Below are positions 6,637-14,291 of a stretch of 25,078 nt of DNA, in pieces. The first letter of the stretch is position 1; every line of letters starts with the position of its first letter. The notes under the pieces are model-generated. The model was not told the origin of the DNA. It made no database searches and saw nothing but the letters and a program-made list of their open reading frames with translations. The stretch covers positions 1 through 25,078 of the forward strand of contig CALZEZ010000001.1 in assembly GCA_945643825.1 (NCBI GenBank), in the 5' to 3' direction. The stretch comes from an uncultured Lachnospiraceae bacterium (lineage in GTDB: Bacteria > Bacillota > Clostridia > Lachnospirales > Lachnospiraceae). The translations under genes were made by a program, and so were the position numbers.

Positions 6637-9378
6637 ATGAACTGGAAAGCGAAGAAGAAGGTCACATCACAATGGAAGAAATGGATATATCTGTTATTTG
6701 GGGTTGTTCTTACCAGTGTGATTGTTCTGTTTGTTATTATGGCGGTTTCTCCCTATAAGAATATGTGGTTTGGCAGGAGAGGATGTTCTGTCTGGAATCA
6801 GGGCTGGCTTTATGAGACAACGGATGGACAGTCGGAGAGAATCACCCTGCCGGCGGAAATTGACATGGACGGCAGACAGGAAATACGGATTAACAATGTA
6901 ATACCGACGGTCTATGGGGCGGATCAGACCTTATGCATTCGAAGCTCACAGCAGGATGTTGAGGTCTGGATCGATGGTAAGATGATAGAAACCTACTCAG
7001 ATGAGCATTACCGTGTGATTGGGCAGGCATCGGCAAGTGTATGGCTTTTTGTCGACTTAAAGGAGGAGTATTGCGGAAAAACGATTGAACTGATTTTCCG
7101 TTCTGTGCTGCCGGAGTATGCAGGAATACTGAATGAGGTATACATTGGTGATTCTTTGGGCATCATGTTCTATCTGCTTGGTGAGTATGGTCTGCTTCTC
7201 TATACCGGCCTGATTGTTCTGATTTCCGGTCTGATTTTTCTGGTGCTACATGTTGCGCTTCGCAAAAATGTGTGGCGAAGTCGACAGATGTTTTTTCTTG
7301 CCCTCTTTCTAATCTGCTTTGCCGGGTGGATTTTGTGTGAGAGCAAGATTCGCCAGATTTATGCCGGAAATATGAATTTGCTAAACACTATGTCCTTTTT
7401 CTTCACCATGGTGTTTCCGATACCGATGTGTCTATACATCAACGAGATAGAAGAGCGGCGTTATGAGGAGATCTTCTATGGATTAACCGTTGTTTATGCA
7501 ATTAATTATTTTATAAACCTTGGATTGGTGTTATTTACTTCGACACAGTTAGTTGACACAACGAAACGAACCGTTGTATTGATTGGAGCTGGACTGGTCT
7601 GTATCCTCGTTACGCTGTTTCTTAGCGTAAAAAAAGAAAAACAGAGATTTCTCTCCACGGTTTGTGTCGGCATAACATTACTGCTGGTGTTCTGTGCCAT
7701 TGATCTGCTTAAGTATCTGTTTGTAATTTCCATGGGATTTGGAACCTATAGCTGTATTGGAGTGCTGATCTTTCTGACACTGATTTTTGTCAACACAATG
7801 ATTCAGCTGATGAATGTGGTAAAACAAAGATTTCAGGTGACGATGGAGAACCGTGAGAAGACTCTGTTTCTGCGTAATGTAAGTCGTGAAATTGAGCAGC
7901 CGCTGCAGACGATCCAGCATATGACCAGACGACTTCAACAGAGAAAGCTTCCCGCCGAGGAACTGGCATTTATTGATACCATTCAGGCGGCTTCACTTCA
8001 GATGATGGGAATTCTTTCTGAGATTGAGGATTATTCTGTGACGGAACCGGGTAACCTGACTGTAGATAAAGGCGCCTACCGCTTTGAACGATTTTTCACA
8101 GATATGATGTGTGCTCTGATCTTTGAGGAGCCAAAGAAGATAATCAGAATAACGAGCCAGATCGATAATCAGATTCCGCAGGGACTGATTGGAGATGAAA
8201 TTCACCTCAGACAGTTTTATCTGGAATTCATCAAAAAAGCGATGGCAACGATGCAGGAGGGAATCCTGCGGGTGCGGGTATGGTTTGAGGAGCTTGACGC
8301 GGAGGAGGGCAAGCTTGTGGTTGAGCTTGTTCTTCCCGGTGCGGATGCATGGACCTCAGATGCGAATATCAATCTGTTGCTGGATGCTTTGGAGGGTGAA
8401 CTGGAGTGCTTCCCCGAGTATGGGAAGTGGGAAAGCACAGTGGTTCGCGTCGGTATTCTGCAGGGGATCTACGATGGAAGACCATCGAATTATGGGAAGC
8501 ATGTCAATCTTGATGCTGCGTGGGACAGATCAGCAAATGAAATTCAGCTTCAGAATACCAGGATTTTGTTAGTCGGTGAGAACAGAATTGAACTGGTGAT
8601 TGAAAAATCGGTTTTGGAAGGCTATGGAGCGGAGATTGTCGTTGCAGAGAATGCAAACCAGGCGGTCAGCTTTATGGAAGAACATCGCGATATTGATATG
8701 ATTTTCGTGGAAGTAAATACAGATGGAATGGATGGGATAGAATGTGTTAACAGAATCCGCAGGATTCCGGAGGATTACTATAAGCTTCTTCCAATTATTG
8801 CCGTGAGGAGTGTGCAGGATAAAATTGCCGGAGAGATATATCTGCAGGCAAGTATGAATGCGTGGATAGTCAAGCCCTTCCGGGCGGATCAGCTGGAAAC
8901 TCTTTTGCAGCTGTATATTAAGCAGGAAAAGAAGCGGAGTGTTTCACTGTTAGACAGAATTTCATGGGAAACGGAGGAGAGCAGGCAGAGTGGCTCGAGG
9001 TATGTGGAACTGCTGTCCAGGCTGCGCGGCGTGGATGTGTCAAGTGGCATCAGCTGCTGTGATAATAAGATGACAGTGTATCTGTCTGCCCTTCGTATCT
9101 TTGATAATACGGATTGGAGTTCAAAACTGGATTATCTGATCAAAAAAGAAGATTTGCAGCAGTATGGAATATATGTTTCGCATTTAAAGATTTGTGCAAT
9201 AAATATTGGGGCAGGCGATTTTGCCGAGTGGTCTCGAGTCGTTGAGATTGCGGTGCAGAGGCAGGAGCTTTCCTATGTGAAGGAGTTGCATCAGGAATAT
9301 ATTACCCAGTATAGAGGAATTCATGAAATGATTCATGAAGCCTTGAAGGTGTTTGATGAACCCATGATAATGGAGTAG
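6637..9378 (+). CDS. Hybrid-kinase-like 7TM receptor with all phosphotransfer residues replaced (pseudo-hybrid kinase), 913 aa
   Basis: Order of parts: membrane helix 16-38; extracytoplasmic beta-rich domain about 40-175; seven membrane helices about 178-390 (7TMR-DISM-like layout); DHp about 400-465; ATPase-like fold about 480-608; receiver about 641-760; HPt about 790-895. DHp reads FLRNVSREIEQPL, with Arg417 where His is expected. The N-box FIKKAMAT has Lys534 for Asn, and no DxGxG box is visible. The receiver starts LLVGENR instead of the acidic pair, has Glu692 for the phospho-Asp (FVEVN...GMDG) and Arg724 for Thr, but keeps Lys746. The HPt motif VSHLKICAINIGA has Ser848 at the His position. 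The frame is intact, and AGGAG lies 6 bases upstream of ATG. A catalytically dead scaffold or allosteric partner of the nearby kinase is inferred. Confidence 0.85.
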   Translation: MNWKAKKKVTSQWKKWIYLLFGVVLTSVIVLFVIMAVSPYKNMWFGRRGCSVWNQGWLYETTDGQSERITLPAEIDMDGRQEIRINNVIPTVYGADQTLCIRSSQQDVEVWIDGKMIETYSDEHYRVIGQASASVWLFVDLKEEYCGKTIELIFRSVLPEYAGILNEVYIGDSLGIMFYLLGEYGLLLYTGLIVLISGLIFLVLHVALRKNVWRSRQMFFLALFLICFAGWILCESKIRQIYAGNMNLLNTMSFFFTMVFPIPMCLYINEIEERRYEEIFYGLTVVYAINYFINLGLVLFTSTQLVDTTKRTVVLIGAGLVCILVTLFLSVKKEKQRFLSTVCVGITLLLVFCAIDLLKYLFVISMGFGTYSCIGVLIFLTLIFVNTMIQLMNVVKQRFQVTMENREKTLFLRNVSREIEQPLQTIQHMTRRLQQRKLPAEELAFIDTIQAASLQMMGILSEIEDYSVTEPGNLTVDKGAYRFERFFTDMMCALIFEEPKKIIRITSQIDNQIPQGLIGDEIHLRQFYLEFIKKAMATMQEGILRVRVWFEELDAEEGKLVVELVLPGADAWTSDANINLLLDALEGELECFPEYGKWESTVVRVGILQGIYDGRPSNYGKHVNLDAAWDRSANEIQLQNTRILLVGENRIELVIEKSVLEGYGAEIVVAENANQAVSFMEEHRDIDMIFVEVNTDGMDGIECVNRIRRIPEDYYKLLPIIAVRSVQDKIAGEIYLQASMNAWIVKPFRADQLETLLQLYIKQEKKRSVSLLDRISWETEESRQSGSRYVELLSRLRGVDVSSGISCCDNKMTVYLSALRIFDNTDWSSKLDYLIKKEDLQQYGIYVSHLKICAINIGAGDFAEWSRVVEIAVQRQELSYVKELHQEYITQYRGIHEMIHEALKVFDEPMIME

Positions 9379-9384
9379 ATAGTA

Positions 9385-10512
9385 ATGGAAAATATGGTAA
9401 CCTACGTACGAAAGACACCGGAAACCTTTCAGGCCAAAAGCTGGAATGACGTGGACTGCCTTGTATTATGCCAGCTGGTATATCTGAAATTTGAAGATAT
9501 TCTTCCGGTGACCGAGATAGAGAGTAGCTTCCGGAGAAAAAAGGAACGTGTCACATTGAAATGCCTGGACAATCATCCCGAGAAGGAGAAGCTCTTTCGG
9601 GATGAGAGATATGAGGTCACGAACAGGGCTTTGTGGAACGCTGTGACAGCAAGTCCAAGATTCTCGGCTCTGGAGGTCGACTACGTGGTTGCCAGTCTGG
9701 ACTTGAGTGCAGAAACCCAGTTTTGTGCAGTAACCTTTTTTCTCCCGGATGGCAGAGCCTTTGTTGCATTTCGTGGAACCGATGAGAGTATTGTCGGCTG
9801 GAAGGAGGATTTTAATCTTGCCTTTTCCAAAACAGTTCCGGCGCAGGAAAAAAGCGTGATCTATCTGAACAAGGTCGCTGGAAAGATAAAGGGTGCCATC
9901 CTGACGGGAGGACACTCCAAGGGAGGAAATCTGGCAATTTATGCTGCCATGAATTGTAAACCGAGTGTGCAGAAACGCTTAGAACAGATCTACAGTATGG
10001 ATGGTCCCGGATTCCGTACAGAGATTCTTGAGCAAGGGCATTATGACCGAATTGCTGCACGGGTAAAGAAGATTCTTCCACATTCCTCTCTTGTCGGGAT
10101 GCTGTTTGAAAGAAGCAAGGACTTTGAAGTGATTGAGAGCAGAGCGATTGGTCTTTTGCAGCATGATCCAATGAGCTGGGTAGTAAGAAACGGAGCTTTC
10201 GTGAGGAGTAAGAAGATGGCGGCATCTGCCATGCGCCTTGACGATACCATTAATGACTGGTTGGATACACTAGATGAAGAACATACCAGGGTTTTTGTCA
10301 ATACGATTTTTGAGGTTCTTAACGCAACGGAATCGGATAATCTGATTGATCTGGGAATGGATCGATGGAAGCATATGCAGATGATTTTAAGTGCTATGGC
10401 ACAGTTAGACGACGAGACAAAGGAAGCTGTAAAGAGTGTGTTTCATACATTTTTTGAGCTTAGCAAAGAACACTTGACGCTACCGAAAAAGAATAGGAGG
10501 AAAAACATATGA
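9385..10512 (+). CDS. DUF2974 (Mbeg1-like) alpha/beta-hydrolase-fold protein, 375 aa
   Basis: The order of motifs is typical of DUF2974: an N-terminal NDVDCLVLCQLVYLKFEDI, then FVAFRGTDESIVGWKEDF (128-143), the nucleophile elbow GGHSKGGNLA with Ser178 in GxSxG, and the following SMDGPGF with Asp206. These suggest a lipase/esterase-like serine hydrolase. No signal peptide or membrane segment is seen, so it is probably cytoplasmic, and the substrate is unknown. GGAG (9372-9375) lies 9 bases before ATG and only 6 bases separate it from the pseudo-hybrid kinase; its stop overlaps the nitroreductase ATG (ATGA). It therefore belongs to the same transcription unit. Confidence 0.85.
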   Translation: MENMVTYVRKTPETFQAKSWNDVDCLVLCQLVYLKFEDILPVTEIESSFRRKKERVTLKCLDNHPEKEKLFRDERYEVTNRALWNAVTASPRFSALEVDYVVASLDLSAETQFCAVTFFLPDGRAFVAFRGTDESIVGWKEDFNLAFSKTVPAQEKSVIYLNKVAGKIKGAILTGGHSKGGNLAIYAAMNCKPSVQKRLEQIYSMDGPGFRTEILEQGHYDRIAARVKKILPHSSLVGMLFERSKDFEVIESRAIGLLQHDPMSWVVRNGAFVRSKKMAASAMRLDDTINDWLDTLDEEHTRVFVNTIFEVLNATESDNLIDLGMDRWKHMQMILSAMAQLDDETKEAVKSVFHTFFELSKEHLTLPKKNRRKNI

Positions 10513-11081
10513 TGAAGGAGCTTGTATTAAAAACCAGATCCTACAGACGCTTTGACGAGACGGAAAAAATGGACAGGGAGCAGCTTTTGGAGCTTGTCGA
10601 CCTGGCGAGGATGACAGCGTCTACGTCAAATTCCCAGGCACTCAGGTTCTATATCTCCTGCGATGAGCAGACAAATGCAAAGATTTTTTCAACACTTCAT
10701 TGGGCAGGAGCGCTGCCGGAGTGGGATGGTCCTACGGAAGGAGAGCGACCGACGGGCTACATTGTGATTCTGTGTGACTTAGAGCGTGGAAAGAATAAAA
10801 TGTGGGATGATGGAATCACGGCGCAGACGATGATGCTTGGAGCAGTGGAGAAGGGCTATGGGGGCTGCATGTTTGGAAGCGTCGACCGTTCGAAGCTGTT
10901 GGAGCTTCTTGGACTTTCCCCTGAGAAATATAGTGTGGATCTGGTGCTTGCACTCGGGAAACCGATGGAGGAGGTTCGTATTGTTCCGGTGCCGGAGAAT
11001 GGGGATGTACGCTATTATCGTGATGAGAATCAGGTTCATTATGTACCCAAGAGAGAACTGGAAGATATTGTGCTTCCATAA
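10509..11081 (+). CDS. Nitroreductase-family flavoprotein, 190 aa
   Basis: The N-terminus KTRSYRRFDETEKM, then LLELVDLARMTASTSNSQALRF, is the FMN-binding start of small nitroreductases, whose Arg and Ser residues contact the flavin phosphate. The middle (DDGITAQTMMLGAVEKGYGGCMFGSVDR) and end (LVLALGKPMEEV) also fit the family. It should act as an NAD(P)H-dependent FMN oxidoreductase in the cytoplasm; its substrate cannot be read from sequence. AGGAGG (10496-10501) precedes two adjacent ATGs (10509, 10512); I took the first. It overlaps the hydrolase gene by 4 bases and lies 23 bases before the SDR gene, bridging the signalling and uronate regions. Confidence 0.85.
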   Translation: MMKELVLKTRSYRRFDETEKMDREQLLELVDLARMTASTSNSQALRFYISCDEQTNAKIFSTLHWAGALPEWDGPTEGERPTGYIVILCDLERGKNKMWDDGITAQTMMLGAVEKGYGGCMFGSVDRSKLLELLGLSPEKYSVDLVLALGKPMEEVRIVPVPENGDVRYYRDENQVHYVPKRELEDIVLP

Positions 11082-11104
11082 AAAGAATGAAGGAGGAAAC
11101 AGAA

Positions 11105-11908
11105 ATGGGTTTTGAGAAAAATTTTTCGTTGGAAGGAAAGATAGCGCTGATTACGGGGGCATCGTATGGCATCGGGTTTGCGATAGCAACAGCATATGCA
11201 CAGGCAGGTGCCACGATTTGCTTTAATGATATTAAAAGGGAGCTTGTGGATAAAGGTATTGCAGCTTATAAAGAGCTTGGAATTGAAGCGCACGGATATG
11301 TCTGTGATGTTACTGATGAGAAACAGGTACAGGAGCTGGTAGCAACCATTGAGAGAGAGGTTGGCGTGATTGATATTCTGGTCAATAATGCAGGCATCAT
11401 CAAGAGAATTCCGATGTGTGAGATGACTGCAGAGCAGTTTAGGCAGGTAATTGATGTAGATCTGAATGCACCCTTTATTGTATCGAAGGCTGTCATTCCT
11501 TCCATGATCAAAAAGGGGCATGGTAAGATCATCAACATCTGCTCCATGATGAGTGAGCTTGGACGTGAGACGGTTTCTGCCTATGCAGCTGCAAAGGGTG
11601 GACTTAAGATGCTAACCAGAAATATCTGCTCAGAATATGGTGAGCATAACATTCAGTGTAACGGAATTGGTCCGGGATATATTGCTACACCGCAAACGGC
11701 TCCTCTTCGGGAGATACAGCCGGACGGCAGCAGACATCCGTTTGACCAGTTTATTATTGCCAAGACACCGGCGGCAAGGTGGGGAACACCGGAGGATTTA
11801 CAGGGACCTGCTGTCTTTCTTGCATCTGATGCATCCAATTTCGTAAATGGACATGTTCTGTATGTGGATGGCGGTATTCTGGCATACATAGGCAAACAGC
11901 CACAATAA
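11105..11908 (+). CDS. Short-chain dehydrogenase, gluconate 5-dehydrogenase / KduD-like, 267 aa
   Basis: A classical SDR: NAD(P)-binding TGASYGIG (17-24), NNAG (94-97), and catalytic Ser147, Tyr160 and Lys164 (SAYAAAKGG). From memory the sequence closely resembles the streptococcal gluconate 5-dehydrogenase, including GKIINICSMMSELGRETVSA and the ending VDGGILAYIGKQP. Related streptococcal enzymes near KDG kinase and KDPG aldolase reduce 2,5-diketo-3-deoxygluconate to KDG during uronide breakdown. The context here (KDPG aldolase and KDG kinase downstream) favours that kind of role, or interconversion of 5-ketogluconate and gluconate. AGGAGG lies 8 bases before ATG 11105; the ATG at 11087 lacks a binding site. 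Confidence 0.85.
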   Translation: MGFEKNFSLEGKIALITGASYGIGFAIATAYAQAGATICFNDIKRELVDKGIAAYKELGIEAHGYVCDVTDEKQVQELVATIEREVGVIDILVNNAGIIKRIPMCEMTAEQFRQVIDVDLNAPFIVSKAVIPSMIKKGHGKIINICSMMSELGRETVSAYAAAKGGLKMLTRNICSEYGEHNIQCNGIGPGYIATPQTAPLREIQPDGSRHPFDQFIIAKTPAARWGTPEDLQGPAVFLASDASNFVNGHVLYVDGGILAYIGKQPQ

Positions 11909-11955
11909 AATAAATTTTTTTTAGAATACCAGTAGAATTTTTTTGAAAAAAATTG

Positions 11956-11961
11956 TATGAT
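11956..11961 (+). promoter_or_regulatory. Candidate -10 box of the KDPG aldolase / KDG kinase operon
   Basis: TATGAT lies 9 bases upstream of the large palindrome, so transcription would start at or near the operator's left edge. The -35 region (around 11933, TAGAAT) is poor, but it is embedded in long A/T tracts that may act as an UP-like element. Confidence 0.35.
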
Positions 11962-11970
11962 AGGAATAGA

Positions 11971-11996
11971 TGAAAATGTAAACGCTTACATTTTCA
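11971..11996. promoter_or_regulatory. 26-base palindromic operator, cre/LacI-family type
   Basis: Arms TGAAAATGTAA (11971-11981) and TTACATTTTCA (11986-11996) are perfectly complementary around ACGC. The core TGTAAACGCTTACA fits the catabolite-responsive element consensus and the CG-centred operators of LacI-family regulators. It lies just after a candidate -10 box and 29 bases before the aldolase ATG, a position suited to repression. Which protein binds (CcpA or a local LacI-type uronate regulator) cannot be decided here; no LacI gene is in the window. Confidence 0.75.
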
Positions 11997-12025
11997 AAAA
12001 CAGGCTGTTTATATGGAGGAAAACT

Positions 12026-12988
12026 ATGAACCCTATCGTAGAAGAAATTAGCAAGATTGGTATCGTTCCTGTGATTGCACTGGATGATGCAAAGGATGCA
12101 AAGCCTTTGGCAGAGGCACTGATGAACGGAGGCCTTCCCTGCGCAGAAGTAACCTTCCGCACAGATGCTGCGGAGGAGTCGATTCGGATTATGACGCAGA
12201 GCTTTCCGGAAATGTTAGTAGGAGCAGGCACTGTTCTTACCACGGAACAGGCAGATCGCGCAGCTGCTGCAGGTGCGAAGTTTATTGTAAGTCCGGGATT
12301 AAATCCCAAGGTGGTGAAGCATTGTATTGAGAAGGGTTATCCGATTCTTCCCGGTACTGCCAATCCCTCAGATGTAGAGCAGGCTATTGAACTTGGTCTG
12401 GACGTGGTAAAATTCTTCCCGGCAGAGCAGAATGGCGGTATTGCAATGATTAAGGCAATGTCTGCCCCTTATACAAAGATGAAGTTTATGCCAACCGGTG
12501 GTGTCAATGCAGATAATTTGAAGGATTATCTGGATTTCAAGAAGATCGTTGCCTGTGGCGGAAGCTGGATGGTGAAGAAGGAGCTTGTGGCAGCCGGTGA
12601 GTTTGATAAGATTGAGCAGCTGACACGTGAAGCGGTTACCAAAATGTTGGGCTTTGAAATCCGTCATGTCGGTATTAATGCTTCAAATGAGGAAGAGGCA
12701 GTTAAGACAGTTGAGCTGTTCGAGAAGATGTTTGGCTTTACGAAGAAGATGGGTAACAGCTCTGTGTTTGCAGGTACGGCTGTAGAGGTGATGAAGACTC
12801 CTTATCTTGGCAGAAACGGACATATCGCCATTGGTACAAACTATATTAAACGCGCGGTATATCATCTGGAGCGTATGGGAGTACAATTTGATTATGACAC
12901 CTGCAAGCCGGATGCGAATGGTGATTATAAAGCAATCTATCTGAAGGATGAGATTTGTGGCTTTGCCGTTCATCTGTTACAGAAATAG
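12026..12988 (+). CDS. kdgA: KDPG/KHG aldolase fused to a C-terminal VOC (glyoxalase-like) domain, 320 aa
   Basis: Residues 1-208 form a class I KDPG aldolase: catalytic Glu41 (EVTFRT), GAGTVL (66-71), Schiff-base Lys129 (DVVKFFPAE) and phosphate loop GGV (158-160). It should cleave 2-keto-3-deoxy-6-phosphogluconate to pyruvate and glyceraldehyde 3-phosphate. Normal family length is about 210 residues. The extra part (209-320) has two beta-alpha-beta modules of the VOC superfamily, with candidate metal ligands His214, Glu254, His266 and possibly His316. The role of the added domain is unknown to me. ATG 12026 is preceded by GGAGG at 6 bases; the earlier ATG at 11957 lies in the -10/operator region. 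KDG kinase follows 24 bases later. Confidence 0.88.
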   Translation: MNPIVEEISKIGIVPVIALDDAKDAKPLAEALMNGGLPCAEVTFRTDAAEESIRIMTQSFPEMLVGAGTVLTTEQADRAAAAGAKFIVSPGLNPKVVKHCIEKGYPILPGTANPSDVEQAIELGLDVVKFFPAEQNGGIAMIKAMSAPYTKMKFMPTGGVNADNLKDYLDFKKIVACGGSWMVKKELVAAGEFDKIEQLTREAVTKMLGFEIRHVGINASNEEEAVKTVELFEKMFGFTKKMGNSSVFAGTAVEVMKTPYLGRNGHIAIGTNYIKRAVYHLERMGVQFDYDTCKPDANGDYKAIYLKDEICGFAVHLLQK

Positions 12989-13012
12989 AGAAAAACATAA
13001 GGAGAGAAGAAA

Positions 13013-14110
13013 ATGGATTTAAATTTGAGACCTGCGAGTGAATGCAAATATGATGCGGTATCCCTTGGAGAGGTTATGCTCCGCCTGGATCCGGGTGAGG
13101 GACGTATCCGGACAGCCAGACAGTTTAGAGCCTGGGAGGGCGGCGGAGAGTATAATGTGGTACGCGGACTGCGCAGATGCTTCGGTATGAAGACTGGCGT
13201 GATTACTGCTTTTGCAGATAATGAGATTGGTATGCTGATGGAGGACTTTATCCTGCAGGGAGGCGTTGATACCTCTTTGATTAAATGGGTGAAAACCGAT
13301 GGTATCGGACGAATCTGTCGAAATGGTATCAACTTTACAGAGCGCGGATTCGGTATTCGTGGTGCTGTGGGATGTTCTGATCGTGCCAATACGGCGATTT
13401 CCAAAGCTACGCCTGAGGATTTTGACTTTGATTATATTTTCGGCGAGCTTGGAGCAAGATGGCTTCATACCGGTGGAATTTACGCTGCTTTATCGGAGCA
13501 GTCCTGTAAGACAGTTATTGAGGCAATCAAAACAGCTAAGAAATACGGAACAATCGTATCTTATGACTTGAATTATCGCCCTTCTATGTGGAGCGCTATC
13601 GGTGGACAGGCAAAGGCACAGGAAGTAAATAAAGAGATTGCGAAGTATGTAGATGTCATGATCGGAAACGAGGAAGATTTCACGGCTTGCCTTGGTTTCG
13701 AGATTGAGGGAAATGATGCTAACCTCAAGGAATTGAATCTTGATGGCTACAAGAAGATGATCAATGAAGCAGCTAAGACCTATCCGAACTTCAAGGCGGT
13801 TGCAACGACTCTCCGTGAGGTAAAGACAGCTACCGTGAACGACTGGAGCGCAATCTGCTGGGCAGATGGTGAGATTTATAAGGCCAAGGATTACAAGGGA
13901 CTTGAAATCATGGATCGTGTAGGCGGTGGAGATTCCTTTGCATCCGGTCTGATTTATGGATTGATGACAACGGGAGATGCCGGTATAGCCGTAAATTATG
14001 GAGCAGCTCATGGTGCGTTGGCTATGACGACTCCAGGAGACACCACAATGGCAAGCAAGAAGGAAGTGGAAGCAATCATGGGTGGTGCCGGAGCACGTGT
14101 ACAAAGATAA
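13013..14110 (+). CDS. kdgK: 2-keto-3-deoxygluconate kinase (PfkB family), 365 aa
   Basis: PfkB ribokinase-like kinase: the N-terminal substrate region GEVMLRLDP (19-27) and GGGEYNVVRGLRR (43-55); YDLNYRP (184-190); GNEEDF (218-223); and the C-terminal signature DRVGGGDSFASG (301-312) with catalytic Asp307. It should phosphorylate KDG to KDPG, the substrate of the aldolase encoded just upstream. AAGGAGAG lies upstream of ATG. It ends with a strong terminator 24 bases after the stop, so aldolase and kinase form a two-gene operon under the palindromic operator. The sugar specificity is inferred from the pairing with the aldolase. A 2-dehydro-3-deoxygalactonate kinase is less likely. Confidence 0.87.
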   Translation: MDLNLRPASECKYDAVSLGEVMLRLDPGEGRIRTARQFRAWEGGGEYNVVRGLRRCFGMKTGVITAFADNEIGMLMEDFILQGGVDTSLIKWVKTDGIGRICRNGINFTERGFGIRGAVGCSDRANTAISKATPEDFDFDYIFGELGARWLHTGGIYAALSEQSCKTVIEAIKTAKKYGTIVSYDLNYRPSMWSAIGGQAKAQEVNKEIAKYVDVMIGNEEDFTACLGFEIEGNDANLKELNLDGYKKMINEAAKTYPNFKAVATTLREVKTATVNDWSAICWADGEIYKAKDYKGLEIMDRVGGGDSFASGLIYGLMTTGDAGIAVNYGAAHGALAMTTPGDTTMASKKEVEAIMGGAGARVQR

Positions 14111-14133
14111 TAGAAGAAAACAAAGGCTTTTGA

Positions 14134-14160
14134 GGTCGGGGATTTTTCCCCGGCCTTTTT
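14134..14160 (+). terminator. Rho-independent terminator of the KDPG aldolase-KDG kinase operon
   Basis: Stem GGTCGGGG (14134-14141) pairs with CCCCGGCC (14148-14155), with one G-T wobble, around an ATTTTT loop and followed by TTTTT. Confidence 0.85.
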
Positions 14161-14224
14161 GGTCGGGCATAGGATATTTTGCAACATAAGTATTATTATG
14201 AAACGAGAAAATTATATCTTTTTC

Positions 14225-14253
14225 TTGCAGGATTATGGATTTTTGAGTACAAT
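14225..14253 (+). promoter_or_regulatory. Promoter of the GH10-GH43 operon
   Basis: TTGCAG (14225-14230), 17 bases, TACAAT (14248-14253), 38 bases before the chosen GH10 ATG. The -10 context AGTACAATCGATATA resembles that of the GH9 promoter. Confidence 0.65.
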
Positions 14254-14291
14254 CGATATAGCAAAATTGCAGACAGGAAATGGAGAGCATG

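Noticed and set aside
11936..11954. Palindrome of A and T runs (AATTTTTTT / AAAAAAATT) after the SDR gene
   Set aside because: It is a pure A/T tract with no GC stem. It is more likely a curved or UP-like element of the following promoter than a terminator.
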